A stretch of DNA of 64,000 nt from Microbacterium suwonense. GTDB taxonomy: Bacteria > Actinomycetota > Actinomycetes > Actinomycetales > Microbacteriaceae. The first letter of the stretch is position 1. Each line of letters starts with the position of its first letter. The notes beneath the pieces are model-generated. The model had not been told where the DNA came from. It made no database searches and saw only the letters and a program-made list of their open reading frames with translations. Shown piece by piece: positions 52,444 to 63,489 of the stretch. Position numbers and translations under genes: made by a program. The stretch is from contig NZ_AP027728.1 of assembly GCF_030296555.1 (NCBI RefSeq), positions 3,099,982 through 3,163,981 of the forward strand, read 5' to 3'.

Positions 52444-53346
52444 ATGCAACGGATGAGGAAGATCGGCTGTGCGGCAGCCGCAGTGGCAGCGGCCACGCTG
52501 TTCGTCACGGTGCCCGCCGCATCGGCCGACGAGGGCGATGTGGAGCTGGGCTTCGCGGACGAGAACTACAACGGATTCCGCGAGGTGCACGGCAGCGGGG
52601 ACGACGCGTACTGGAACATCCGGATCCGAAGCTCCGGTGGGTATGTGGCGACGTGGGAGCGCGACGAAGGGGTCTGGAAATCGCCTCAGGAAGCTCTGAA
52701 GCAGATCAATGAAGGCCTGGCGTGCAGCTACGCCGTCACGGAGCGGCTGCTCGACTCCGTGTCGAGCACGGACGAGTACTCGCGGCTTCCGCAAGTGATC
52801 AGGTACGAGAACGACGATGGCGGCTTCAGTGTCGCCCTCGCCGAGGACTCTGCCGAGTATGCCGAGAAGAAGAAGTGCACTGAGGGCCGCTCTTGGGACT
52901 GGAGCGCGACCCCTTCCGAGGAGACGGACGAGGCCGGCGTGGGTGAAGTGAGGGTACCTGTGTCGGTCGTGGGACCCGGCGTGCACCGCATGTTTCTCCA
53001 GCAGGTCGAGGACGGCGACCTCGTGAAGCACGAGTATGCCGACGGCTCCTGGGTCAGTTACACCCCCACCAGGGTTGCCGTCGGCGACCCCGTCTGGGTC
53101 ACGGTCGCCATCCCCGAACCGCTCTCGGCGGACTTCCCGCACACGGCGAAGGTCGCGAACGGCGACATCGCCGAGCCCAGCATCCTGGCATCCGCCGCCG
53201 CACCGTTCGAGTCGGGTCCCGACGCCTTCGCGACCGAGGCCGGCACGGGCCTGGCCGCGGCGGCGGGCGCCGCCGTGCTGGTCGGCATCCCGACACTGCT
53301 CGCAGGCAGGGAGACGCGACGCAACCGAGGAGAGAGCAATGAGTGA
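52444..53346 (+). CDS. Secreted single-pass membrane protein of unknown function
   Basis: The family is not recognised. The 300-aa protein has a signal peptide (MQRMRKIGCAAAAVAAATLF up to about residue 28, cleavage after ASA) and a large extracytoplasmic region rich in acidic and aromatic residues with two Cys (LACSYAV, KKCTEGRS). A C-terminal membrane helix (LAAAAGAAVLVGIPTLLAG) is followed by basic RETRRNR, a type I topology. It lacks an LPxTG sorting motif. The next gene overlaps its end by 8 bases (ATG inside the tail) and encodes a multi-span membrane protein, so the two probably work together. Start ATG follows GGAGGGAGCGACAC. Confidence 0.7.
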   Translation: MQRMRKIGCAAAAVAAATLFVTVPAASADEGDVELGFADENYNGFREVHGSGDDAYWNIRIRSSGGYVATWERDEGVWKSPQEALKQINEGLACSYAVTERLLDSVSSTDEYSRLPQVIRYENDDGGFSVALAEDSAEYAEKKKCTEGRSWDWSATPSEETDEAGVGEVRVPVSVVGPGVHRMFLQQVEDGDLVKHEYADGSWVSYTPTRVAVGDPVWVTVAIPEPLSADFPHTAKVANGDIAEPSILASAAAPFESGPDAFATEAGTGLAAAAGAAVLVGIPTLLAGRETRRNRGESNE

Positions 53347-54250
53347 CCCGATCGCCGAACCGATGCCGCCCGCCGAGCTGCAGCCGGCCGCGCGCCGCGA
53401 CCCCTGGGCGCGGCTCACTGGCGGCTTCTCCGGATTCGCCGCCGTCGGGCTTCTTGTGCTCGCGGCCGCGCTCGGCGGCCTGATCGCCGGTGGTTTCGCG
53501 TTCACGCTCGCCACCGCGCGTGTGGCCACGGTGCTGCTGCTGGCGATGCTGGTCGTCAACGGAACCTCGGGGGCGGTGAAGGGACTGATCAGTCGCCGAC
53601 GCGGCGGTCGGCCGCGGCTGGTCGTGCGGCCGATTCACATTGTGCTGCTCGTGGTCATCGCGCTGTTCACGCAGTGGATCGGCATCGGCGCGGTGGTGCT
53701 CTTCGGCCTACTGATGGTGGTGCCCGACCCCTCCGAAGCGGCGGACCCGTCCGAGCCGGCTACGGATGATCGTCGTCTTGGCGCGGTCGCCGTGGCAATC
53801 GGGGCGGGATGGGCGCTCGTGCTGGGTGTCGCAGCAGCCGTCGGTACGGCGTTCATCGCGGGGCACCCGTTCACGGATCTCATCATTTGGGAACAGATCG
53901 ATGCGAACCGCGCCCCGCAGCTGCAGACGGCCATGGATCTGGCCACCATCCTCGTGCTGGAGTTCTGCATGACTGTGCTCGTGATCACGCTTGGCTCGCT
54001 GCCTGTGCTGCTGCTGCCGCTGCGAGGCTTCGAGGGACGTCTGCTCTGGGACTGGAGCCCGATCGTCTGGGCGATCAGCTACGTCGTGGTGGTCGCAGCC
54101 GCCGGCATCCTGCTCCTGCCGCTGGTCCAGGCCCGCAGTGTGTGGCTCTGGGGCATCCCGTTCGCGGTCTACGCCGTGACGGTGCTGGCCGTCGGGCTGC
54201 TCCGTCGTTCGCCCTCGGCTCCAGAGGATCCGTCAGTCCAGCCCACGTAG
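53339..54250 (+). CDS. Multi-span membrane protein of unknown function
   Basis: No family is recognised. The 303-aa protein has about seven hydrophobic segments, for example GFAAVGLLVLAAALGGLIAG near residue 31, VATVLLLAMLVVNGTSGAV near 62, IHIVLLVVIALFTQWIGIGA near 100, and VITLGSLPVLLLPLRGF near 218. A Pro/Asp/Glu-rich cytosolic loop (DPSEAADPSEPATDDRRL) follows the fourth. It is translationally coupled to the upstream secreted protein. Its stop codon TAG forms part of the -10 box of the next gene. A sensor or transport complex is possible but unproven. Confidence 0.7.
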   Translation: MSDPIAEPMPPAELQPAARRDPWARLTGGFSGFAAVGLLVLAAALGGLIAGGFAFTLATARVATVLLLAMLVVNGTSGAVKGLISRRRGGRPRLVVRPIHIVLLVVIALFTQWIGIGAVVLFGLLMVVPDPSEAADPSEPATDDRRLGAVAVAIGAGWALVLGVAAAVGTAFIAGHPFTDLIIWEQIDANRAPQLQTAMDLATILVLEFCMTVLVITLGSLPVLLLPLRGFEGRLLWDWSPIVWAISYVVVVAAAGILLLPLVQARSVWLWGIPFAVYAVTVLAVGLLRRSPSAPEDPSVQPT

Positions 54251-54259
54251 AATCTCTGA
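54248..54259 (+). promoter_or_regulatory. Leaderless promoter of trhO
   Basis: TAGAAT (54248-54253) ends 6 bases before the GTG start; its TAG is also the stop codon of the preceding gene. Confidence 0.65.
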
Positions 54260-55147
54260 GTGCCCACCCCCAAGATCGTGCTGTTCTACGCGTTCGCGCC
54301 GCTGGCGGACCCGGACGCGATCCGGCTGTGGCAGCGCGACCTCGGCGAGGTGCTGAAGCTGCGTGGACGCATCCTGATCTCCGAGCACGGCATCAACGGC
54401 ACGCTCGGCGGCGACCTGCCCGCGGTGAAGAAGTGGCTGCGCCGGTTCCGTGACTATCCGGCGTTCAAGGACGCCGACGTGAAGTGGAGCGAGGGCACCG
54501 GGCTGGATGCCGACGGCTACAGCCTCGACTTCCCCAAGCTCAGCGTGAAGGTGCGCGACGAGATCGTCTCCTTCGGGGCGCCGGGCGAGCTCGCCGTCGA
54601 TGAGCACGGCGTCGTGGGCGGCGGAGCCCGGCTGAGCCCCGAGCAGTTGCACGAGCTGATCGCCGAGCGTGGTGACGAGGTGGTGTTCTTCGACGGACGC
54701 AATGCGCTCGAGGCCGAGATCGGGCGCTTCCGCAACGCGGTGGTCCCCGACACCGAGAACACCCGCGACTTCGTCCGGCTGCTCGACGAGGGCGCCTACG
54801 ACGAGCTGAAAGGCAAGCCGGTCGTCACGTACTGCACCGGCGGCATCCGCTGCGAGGTGCTCTCCAGCCTGATGGTCTCGCGCGGCTTCGGCGAGGTGTA
54901 TCAGCTCGACGGTGGCATCGCCCGCTACGGCGAGACCTACGGCGACGACGGGCTGTGGGAGGGGTCGCTGTACGTCTTCGACAGGAGAGGCTCGGTGGAG
55001 TTCTCGGATCACGCCGCTGTCATCGGCGAGTGCGCCGGATGCGGGGCGAGCACCAGCCGGACGGCGAACTGCCCCGAACCCACCTGCCGCCGTCAGTTCG
55101 TCGTGTGCGCCGCGTGCGGCGCCGTCGCCTGCCCCGAGCACGCCTGA
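54260..55147 (+). CDS. trhO: tRNA uridine(34) hydroxylase TrhO (rhodanese-like, UPF0176)
   Basis: TrhO hydroxylates the wobble uridine of some tRNAs in an oxygen-dependent reaction. The 295-aa protein starts with the acylphosphatase-like N-terminal domain ([35 protein letters not shown]), then a rhodanese domain with the active Cys in [18 protein letters not shown] near residue 190. A C-terminal zinc-knuckle tail ([29 protein letters not shown]) closes it. All motifs are intact. The GTG has a leaderless promoter. A palindromic repeat follows. Confidence 0.92.
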   Translation: MPTPKIVLFYAFAPLADPDAIRLWQRDLGEVLKLRGRILISEHGINGTLGGDLPAVKKWLRRFRDYPAFKDADVKWSEGTGLDADGYSLDFPKLSVKVRDEIVSFGAPGELAVDEHGVVGGGARLSPEQLHELIAERGDEVVFFDGRNALEAEIGRFRNAVVPDTENTRDFVRLLDEGAYDELKGKPVVTYCTGGIRCEVLSSLMVSRGFGEVYQLDGGIARYGETYGDDGLWEGSLYVFDRRGSVEFSDHAAVIGECAGCGASTSRTANCPEPTCRRQFVVCAACGAVACPEHA

Positions 55148-55153
55148 CCCACA

Positions 55154-55222
55154 GCGCATCTATCTGGCACTCGTGCACGCGACACGCCGGGCGAGCCGCG
55201 CAGCAGCGCCATATAGACGGGC
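55154..55222. repeat. Palindromic dispersed repeat, copy C
   Basis: Right arm GCGCCATATAGACGGGC (55206-55222) is identical to copy A; the left arm GCGCATCTATCTGGCAC is degraded, followed by TCGTGCACGCG as in copy B. It lies between convergent genes, 18 bases from the transglutaminase stop. Confidence 0.8.
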
Positions 55223-55240
55223 TTTCCAGGCGGTGGGGGC

Positions 55241-57452
55241 TCAGCGTCGGCGCAGGAACAGGGATGCCGGCAGCATCCGCGCCAGCACGCGCTGTCGCGG
55301 GTCCACGCTCGCGGCCAGTTGTGCGAGCACGATCCTCAGCGGGTTCGCCAGGTTCTCGGCGTCCGGGGCGGTCTCGGCATAGCTGGTGTGCTCGACGGCC
55401 CGCACCAGCGGGCTCAGCGCCGCCGGATCCACTCCGCGCGTCATCGCGAGCGCATCGGCACGCACGCGCGCCGTCTGCACCTCGGGTGCCGCCAGCCCCA
55501 GATCCACCAGCGCGTCCGACAGCTCTTGCCAGGCTGCCATCGCATCGCCCGACCGGGCCCGCCCCATCCGCACAGTGCGCCGCACCTCGCGCACCAGCAT
55601 CGGCAGCGCGAGCAGCACGAGGATGCCGAGCACCGTCAGCATCACGGGGGTCGGGTTCAGTCGCTGCAGCGGCGCCGCACCATCGGCGCCGAGGTCATCA
55701 TCGGGCCCCGCCGAGCTCGTGGGCGCCGTGGAGGAGCTCTCGGACGGGGCGATGGTCGGCTGCGGGGCATCCGGGCCGTCGCCGTTACCGCCCTCGGACG
55801 ACTCGGCGGCGAAGGCTGTCGGCACGCCGAGCGTGGCGGTGGGCTCGAAGGGCACCCAGCCGATGCCGGCGAAGTGCACCTCGGGCCAGGAGTGCAGCTG
55901 GTCGCTGGTGACCGAGTAGACGGTGTCGTCGCCGCGCTTCTCATCCGTGGCGGTGCCGGGCAGATAGCCGACGACGATCCGCACCGGCATCCCGAGCGTC
56001 GACGTCATCAGCGCGAACGCGCCCGCGAAGTGGATGCAGTACCCGGTGCGCTTGTCCAGGAAGGTCGCCACGGCCTCGGCGCCCGTGCCGTCGAACCCCT
56101 CCTCGACCGGGGCCTCCAGCGAGTACGAGAACTCGGTGCGGAACCAGTCCTGCAGGGCGATCAGCCGGTCGTAATCGGTGTCGGCGCCCGCGGTCACCTC
56201 GCTCGCCAGCTGAGCGATGATCGGCGGAAGGTCGTCGGGCAGCTCGGGTGTCGGTGCGCCGGATGCCGTCGACGCCCGAATCTGCTCCAGGGTCGGCGCG
56301 GCGGTGGCGACCTTCACCGTGTAGTCCGACCCGGCCGCGTCCTCGGTGCGACTGAGCACGGTGCGGTTCTCGGGCACCGCCGACCAGGCCCTCCAACCCG
56401 GTCAGCCGCTCGGGGGCGTACGGCACCGGCAGCCGGTCGCTGGAGACGCCCACCACACGGATCGAGACATCGTTCGTCACCGTGGCGATTGGATCGGCCC
56501 AGTCGCGCTCGCCGAATCCCGCGCGCACCGGCACGCGATCGCCGCGATCGGGCCGCCACACGTCGCCGTCGAAGCGCGAGAGCGTCGCCATGCGCAGGTA
56601 CGGGGCGCTCGCCGCAGAGGTCACTAGCGTCAGCGCCTCGACGCCCTCGGGCCGGCGCAGGTCATCGCCCAGGCGCAGGTTGGCGCTGACGGTCAGCATC
56701 GGCCCGGTGCCGGGAAGAGCGGATGCCACCGGCAGCACCGGCGCGAGCACGAGCGCTGCCACGATCGCGACCGCCCCGACCGTCGTCGCCACGGTGGAGG
56801 AGGCGCTGCGCGCGGCACGCGGATCGTGCCGCGCCCCGAATCGCAGCAGCAGCAGGATCGTCACGGCCTGCATGAGGAACCAGGCGATGTTCACCGTTCC
56901 GAACGACACGAGCATCGGCACGACGCCCACCACCGAGCTGAGCAGCACCGCCAGCACCACCAGGCGGTGTGCGACGAGCTGATCGATCAGGATCGCGACC
57001 ACCGCGAACGCCAGACCCAGCAGCGTCGCCATGGGCATGGACGCGGCGATCGGCGCCACGCCGTTCATGATCTCGTCGAAGCTCTGCGTCAGCCGCACGC
57101 CGATCAGGCGGACCGTCTGACCGGTGGGGATCATCCCCAGTCGCGCAGTCTCACCGGCGAGCATCGCCGTGCAGGCCAGGACCGCGACGATCAGCTGGGC
57201 GAGCAGCACCAGCACGCGACGGATGCCGATTCGCACTCCGCCGAGTGCGCCGCGGGCGATCATGCCGACGAGGGCGACCAGGATCACGGTCACGCCGACG
57301 ACGAAGCTCCACAGCCCCGGCTGCACGGCGCCGGTGTACGGCCAGACGGCGACGATCACGGTGAGCATCGCGAGCATGCCCGAGCCGAGCGGTCCCGCCG
57401 GGCGCCGCGGCGGCGACTGGATCGCGCCGGCCGCCTGCGCCCGGTCAGTCAT
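55241..57452 (-). CDS. Membrane-anchored transglutaminase-like protein, frameshifted
   Basis: The roughly 737-aa protein has eight or so N-terminal membrane helices (for example GMLAMLTVIVAVWPYTGAVQ). An extracytoplasmic transglutaminase core follows, with the catalytic Cys in DKRTGYCIHFAGAF, the His in DQLHSWPEVHFAG and the Asp-equivalent WVPFEPTATLG. Then come another helix (VMLTVLGILVLLALPML) and a C-terminal DUF4129-like domain. Two open frames meet near 56389-56391, where LTGLEG or similar must join AWSAVPENRTVLS; one extra or two missing bases explains it. Start ATG 57452 overlaps the DUF58 stop. It belongs with DUF58 and MoxR, a common trio. Confidence 0.87.
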
Positions 57453-58623
57453 GATGCACCGCCGAGAGCGGGAGGGCGGATGCCCACAGGGCCGGAAGGT
57501 CTTCGGGATCTGCGGTGAGCACGGCCGGATGCCAGCCGTGTGCGCGCACGCTCGCCAGTGCTGTCTCTCCGGCGGAGGTCGCGAACAGCAGGGGCGCCGC
57601 AGCACCGGCGGTGCTGAGCTTCTCGGCATCCGCGTCGCCGATCCGGCCGGTGATCAGCACCAACGGACCCGGGGAGTGCTGCCGACGATGGTGCGCAGGT
57701 CGCGCGGCTCGCCACGGGGTCCGACCATCGCCAGGGCGATCATCAGGTCCTCCCGATCCTCCTCATGGCCGCGCAGCGCCCCAGCAGCACGCCCGCGCTG
57801 TCGACCACGTCGACGCTGTAGCCGTCCTGCGCCAATCGCAGCGCGACGGACCCGCACAGGGTCACGGCGGTCTCGAACGCCGGATCCACGTCGTCACCGG
57901 GGCGATCCCAGCGGTCGGCTGCTCGGTCGAGCACGACCAGTGCGTCGGGACTGGCCTCCTCCTCTTCCTGGCGCACCATCAGATCGCCACGGTGCGCGGT
58001 GGCGCGCCAGTGGATGCGACGACGCGAGTCGCCGGAGGCGTACGGGCGTGGGATGAGGTTGTCGGCGCCCTGGCCGAGCCGGGTCGAGCGGGTCTGCGCG
58101 GTGCCGCCGGCGGCGCCGACCTTGGTGGGCAGTGGGATCAGCGCGACCGTCTGCGGGATGACGGTGATCGTGCGCGTATCGCCGAACGCCTGCTCGCGCT
58201 GGACGAGCCCGAACGGATCCGTGGTGCGCAGCAGCAGCGGCCCGAGCGTGCTGATGCCGCGGCGAACCCCTCCAGGTCGTAGCGCAGCGCGTCTTCGGGG
58301 TAGTCGCCGCGGGCATCGCCGTGCACCGCCGCGGGGAGCGTGTCGCGCCAGGTGCCGCGCGGGATGCCGAAGGCGTACAGGTCGAAGCGCACGTTGACGC
58401 GGGAGGTCTCGCCGACGGCGAGCACATCGGTGGACACCTGTCGGTGCACCTCGCCGCGACGCCGTGGCAGCCGCACGACCAGCAGGCAGATCACGGGAAG
58501 CGCCGCTAGCAGCAGGCCGACGTACAGCAGCGGCCGCGCCGAGAGCACGTTGGCGGCGACGATCAGCAGGATGCCGGAGAGCAGGCATCCCCAGCCTCTC
58601 GCGGTCAGCGGGCGACGCTTCAT
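57445..58623 (-). CDS. DUF58 protein, three frameshifts
   Basis: DUF58 proteins (two N-terminal membrane helices, then a degenerate von Willebrand-like domain) pair with MoxR ATPases. The start MKRRPLTARGWGCLLSGILL shows the hairpin (ILLIVAANVLSARPLLYVGL). The core carries DNLIPRPYASGDSRRRIHWR, the DUF58 hallmark, and LMVRQEEEEASPDALVVLD. Three single missing bases break it: near 58257-58258 (restores EGFAAGISTLGP), in the C run 57779-57782 (restores GVLLGALRGHEED) and at 57671-57674 (restores GSTPPGPLVLITG). Corrected length 393 aa. Downstream gene overlap is 8 bases. Confidence 0.87.
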
Positions 58624-58649
58624 CGGCAGCCTCAGCGGTCCGGCGGTCT

Positions 58650-59645
<996 letters not shown>

Positions 59646-59732
59646 CCGGTGTCTCCCCCTGCGCGACGGTGCGAACTTCGATCGTAACGCGGCTGGGTGG
59701 GCGCGGGCGCGGCCGGAGCCCTGCCGCACCGC

Positions 59733-62678
59733 TCACCCCCACAGTGTGGTGCGGGCTCCGGACCCTTCCAGCTGTCCGGACTGGGCGCGGGCGGCACGCA
59801 GCACGACCAGTCCCTCCTCGCCCTGCAGCTCGATCAGCTCGCACGGGCCGATCGCGTCCTGCCACAGCGCTGCGAAGTGCTCGGCATCCGCTCTGCGCCT
59901 GCCGATCTGCTGCGGCACCGCCAGGTAGGCATCCGGTCTGCGGGCCGAGGCGATGCGCAACAGGAACCGGGGTGTGCGCACCGGTCCGAACAGCTCCTGC
60001 ACGGCATCCGCCAGCAGCTGCCGCACCCGTGCCGGCCCCTCGAAGACCAGCCGCAGTCGCGTGGATCCGTCGGGCTCGCGCTGCCGGTCGACCTCGACGG
60101 CGGTGTCCGGCAGGAACGGGATCCGCCCGGCGTCCTGCAGCGCTCGGGAGACCAGCCGCGCCGTCTCCCGGTAGACCAGCGACGGGTCCCGGCGGCGTCG
60201 CAGCCCGCGGATGAGCTCGGGGATCCGTCGGCCGAGGGCGACGACGGCGCCGCCGCCCAGGGCGATGCCGGCACCGGCGGCCAGCGGCAGATTCCACTCG
60301 AGGGCCCCACTGGCCACTGCGGTCAGACCCCGCTGGCCAGAGCTCCCAGCAGGAACAACGTCGGCGCCCCGACCGCGACGGCAGGCAGCACCTGCACGAG
60401 TGCGGTGCGGTGGGGGCTGCGCACGGCCACCACATCCCGCTCCCGGGCTGTGTACGGCTGCCCGATGCGCCAGTCGGCATGCGTCTGCGAGCGGGACCGG
60501 ATGCCGGCGAGCACCGCCTGATTCAGGGCGTCGATCGAGGTGGCCGGGTCCTTCGCGATGAGCCGGTCGAGCAGATCGCGGGTGCCCCGGTCGAGAGCGG
60601 CGTCGAGCCCGGTGATCACACGAGTGTGGTCGTCGGCGCTCAGGCCCCACAGGTGGCTGTGCCGACGTCGCAGCCGATCCAGCTCGGCGTCGGAATCGAG
60701 TTCGACGTGCGGCGGGATCAGGCACACAACCGACCAGTTGTGCGCCACCTTCTGCGCCCAGGCCGGGTCCAGGCGCAGGGTGCGTCCGCGCAGCTGCTGC
60801 GTGCTGACGCTGGAGGCGACGCTGGTCAGGTCGATGAGCGTGTTCACCGCTGGGCAGTCCCAGCCTTCGCCGAGCAGCCCGCGGGTGCCGACCAGCACCC
60901 GCACCCTGCCGTCGGTCACCAGGTGCGACACCGCGGCCACCAGCCGTCCGCCGCCGAACCCCGGCACGCGCAGCACCCTGGTCGCGCCGAAGCCCTCCTC
61001 GACCTCGACCGCGCTGCCGAGTGCCCGCTCCAGCGCCTGTGCGACGGCGTCGGCATCCGCGGCGGTGGTACGCAGGTGCTGAGCGGTCAGCAGCACCGGG
61101 CACAGCGCGGCGGTCTCGGGATCGGATGCCAGCAGATCGAACACGCGCAGCGCCCCGGGCGCGGCACCGCCGGTGAGGCCCCGGTTGTCTCCGGCCTCGA
61201 CGACGTCCGTCACGACCACCGCCCGGATGCGCTCGCCGTCGGCACTGCGCAGTTCGTGGCGCAGGATGTCGATCGTCGCGTGATCCTTGGCGATCGAGGT
61301 CGCCAGCGTCGTCTCCAGCGGGTTGCGTCCGCGCCGGATGCCGCGATCGGTCAGGTGCAGGCCGAAGTCGGCCAGGGCGCCCTTCACGTAGCGCCACTGG
61401 TCGCGGGCGGCCGGGTTGCGCAGCAGCCGGTTCAGTGCGAAGCGGGCGAGCACCAGCAGCAGGTCGTCGGTGCTCGCGCGGGTGAACAGCTGCGGGTCCA
61501 GCAGGGCACAGAGCGGATGCCGGGGAGCAGCCGCCCGCAGCACCGCCCCGCACGCCCGGGCGAGGGTGAAATCGGCGCTGAGTGCCCGGTCGATCCCGCG
61601 ACGGGCGGACTCCTCGGGCGGGAGTGCGGGAGCCGGCGGAGGCGTCGGGGCATCGGCATCTGCTGTCTCGGCATCCGTGGTCGCCGCGGCGGGCTGCAGC
61701 TGATCGTGCAGGTACGAGACGCCGTCCGGCGTCGAGAGCACCTGCACCATCAGCTCGTGCAGCTGCGCTTCACTGCGCCGGATGAAATGCGCCTCCTGCG
61801 GGACCGGCTCGGTGAACCAGACGTGTGCGCGGTACGGCGCGAGGTGCCCTTCTTTCACGACGGCCGGAGTCGGCACCTCGTAGTCGACCTCGCCGAGCAG
61901 CTCGCGTGTAGTTCTCGAATCCGGTGCCGTCGTCGGCGGAGGGGAGGGTGGCGGTCAGGCCGATGAGCAGACCCGTGCAGCCGCGCTCGCGGATCCGTGC
62001 CCGCAGGTAGGCGACGACGATGGCCCAGTGATCCAGCAGATGATGGCACTCGTCGAGCACGATCGTGTCGACGCCCGCATCGACGATGCGATCGATCAGC
62101 GCCAGGGCGTTCGGGTGCAGCACCCGGGCCAAGGACTCCGGCCGGGTCTGCGCGAACCGGCGGCGCAGGCCGGCCGAGCGTTTGCGGATGCCGCGCCGGT
62201 ACTGTGCGCGGTTGTCGACCGCCAGCGTGGCGAGCCAGGTCGCGGCATCCGCCTCCGTCCGCCCCGCCTCGACGAGCTGTTCGGTCCACTGCGCACGGGC
62301 GAGATCATCGAAAGGAGAGCTATCGCCGGTGACGCTCAGCAGCTGATACGTCAGCACGGTCAGATCGGCCAGGTTCGCCGGGTCGTCGGAGACCTGGGCG
62401 TCGTCCGTCGCGAGGTCGCGCGCCGTCCGCACCCACTGCTGACGGATCGTCACGGTGGGCGTCAGCACGAGCGTGCGCCGTCCCTCGCGGGCGGCGAGCA
62501 GCAGCCCGAGCAGCGTCTTGCCGGAGCCTGGTGGTGCCACGATGTGCATCGCGGCATCCGCTGGAGCAGCCGGGATCTGTTCCAGGACTTCGCTCTGATA
62601 GGTGCGCAGCTCGCCGTCGAACCGCCAGTCGGCGAGGGAGCTGGCAGTGGGTTCATCGTGACCGAGCGTATCGGCCAC
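59733..62678 (-). CDS. SF2 DEAD/DEAH-box-type helicase with C-terminal membrane hairpin, two frameshifts
   Basis: The roughly 982-aa corrected protein has a SF2 helicase core at residues 1-560: motif I HIVAPPGSGKTLLGLLLAAR, motif II DTIVLDECHHLLDHW (DECH), motif III LIGLTATLPSADD, and motif VI SVSTQQLRGRTLRLDPAW. After residue 740 come two adjacent hydrophobic helices (ALVQVLPAVAVGAPTLFLLG and LPLAAGAGIALGGGAVVALG), then a 170-aa C-terminal domain (SLVYRETARLVSRALQDAGR). Frames join near 61903-61906 (two bases missing or one extra; restores NYTRELLGEVDYEV) and at the C run 60328-60331 (restores SGGLTAVASGALEW). Start GTG 62678 avoids overlap with the SRP RNA. The function is unknown; its membrane anchoring is unusual. 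Confidence 0.8.
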
Positions 62679-62684
62679 GTCGGG

Positions 62685-62690
62685 TAGACT
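62685..62690 (+). promoter_or_regulatory. Promoter box of the SRP RNA gene
   Basis: TAGACT lies 7 bases before the first paired base of the SRP RNA (62698). Confidence 0.6.
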
Positions 62691-62697
62691 GTTCGAC

Positions 62698-62785
62698 GGC
62701 TCTCCGCGTGACGGTATCCAGGCCAATTCCCCCAGGGCGGAAACGCAGCAAGGGTAACCGGGCTCTGCCGGGTGCGCGGAGGGTC
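62698..62785 (+). ncRNA. ffs: Signal recognition particle RNA, small bacterial type
   Basis: The ends GGCTCTCCGCG (62698-62708) and CGCGGAGGGTC (62775-62785) pair along 11 bp. The conserved domain IV apex is present as AGGGCGGAAACGCAGCAAGG (62734-62753), with the GGAA tetraloop and the GCAGCAAGG asymmetric loop that bind Ffh, and an upstream CAGGCCAATTCCCCC arm. A T-rich tail (CTTTTCTCTCC) follows. This is the 4.5S-like form of about 90-97 bases. Confidence 0.93.
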
Positions 62786-62890
62786 TTTTCTCTCCAGGGG
62801 GCGGTCTCGATCCGGGAGGTCTCTGTCCGTGATCCGGACGGCCAAGCCTCGTCCAGCATCCTCCGGCCCGGGCCTGTCAAGATCGATGCT

Positions 62891-63489
62891 GTGACAGCAT
62901 CCGTCTCACCCGATTCGCGCCCCCGGTCGTTCTCGCGCTTTCTCGCGCCGGTCGTGCTGCTCGCGCTGATGTGGGCGATCCAGTTCGCGGATGCCGTGCT
63001 GCCCGGCTCGTTCACCGGCTGGGGGCTGCGCTCCTGGGATCTCGGCAGCCTTCCCGGCCTCGTGCTCGGGCCGCTGCTGCACGCGAACTGGGCGCATCTG
63101 GTCGGCAACTCCGGGCCGTTCCTGGTGCTTGGCTGTCTGGTCGCCGTCGAGGGAGCGACGCGGTTCTGGGGGTCACCGTCGTGGTCGCGCTGGTCGGCGG
63201 GGCAGGCACCTGGTTCGTGAACGCCCCGGGCACGCTCACCGTCGGCGCCTCGGTGCTCGTGTTCGGATACTTCGGCTATGTCGTACTGCGCGTCATCGCT
63301 CCCGGGCGCCTCGCACATCGGCTGGCGTACGCCGCCATCGCCCTGATCGTGGTCGCGCTCTACGGCGCCACCATGATCACCGGCATTCTCGGCGCCGGCC
63401 CTGGTATCTCTTGGCAGGCGCACCTGTTCGGCGGAGTCGGCGGCGGCCTCATGGCGTTCGCGGGCCGCCGTCGGGAATCGTCCGCGTGA
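62891..63489 (+). CDS. Rhomboid-like membrane protein, frameshifted
   Basis: The corrected 199-aa protein has six hydrophobic segments in the rhomboid layout: LGPLLHANWAHLVGNSGPFL is the H-x4-N-type loop near residue 62, TVGASVLVFGYFGYVVLRVI holds the position of the catalytic Ser (GAS-V instead of GASG), and ISWQAHLFGGVGGGLMAFAG holds the catalytic His. The G run 63168-63172 lacks one base; restoring it gives RFWGVTVVVALVGGAG. The GxSxG-type motif is altered, so activity is uncertain. Start GTG 62891. Its stop overlaps the start of the next gene (GTGA). Confidence 0.82.

Noticed and set aside
55941..57629. Start of the transglutaminase gene upstream of 57452
   Set aside because: The extra 59 residues are Pro/Arg-rich translation across the end of DUF58; the ATG overlapping the DUF58 stop is the better start.
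59733..62678. DISARM, Druantia or another named defence system around the helicase
   Set aside because: No methyltransferase, PLD nuclease or other required partners are present, so no named system can be assigned.
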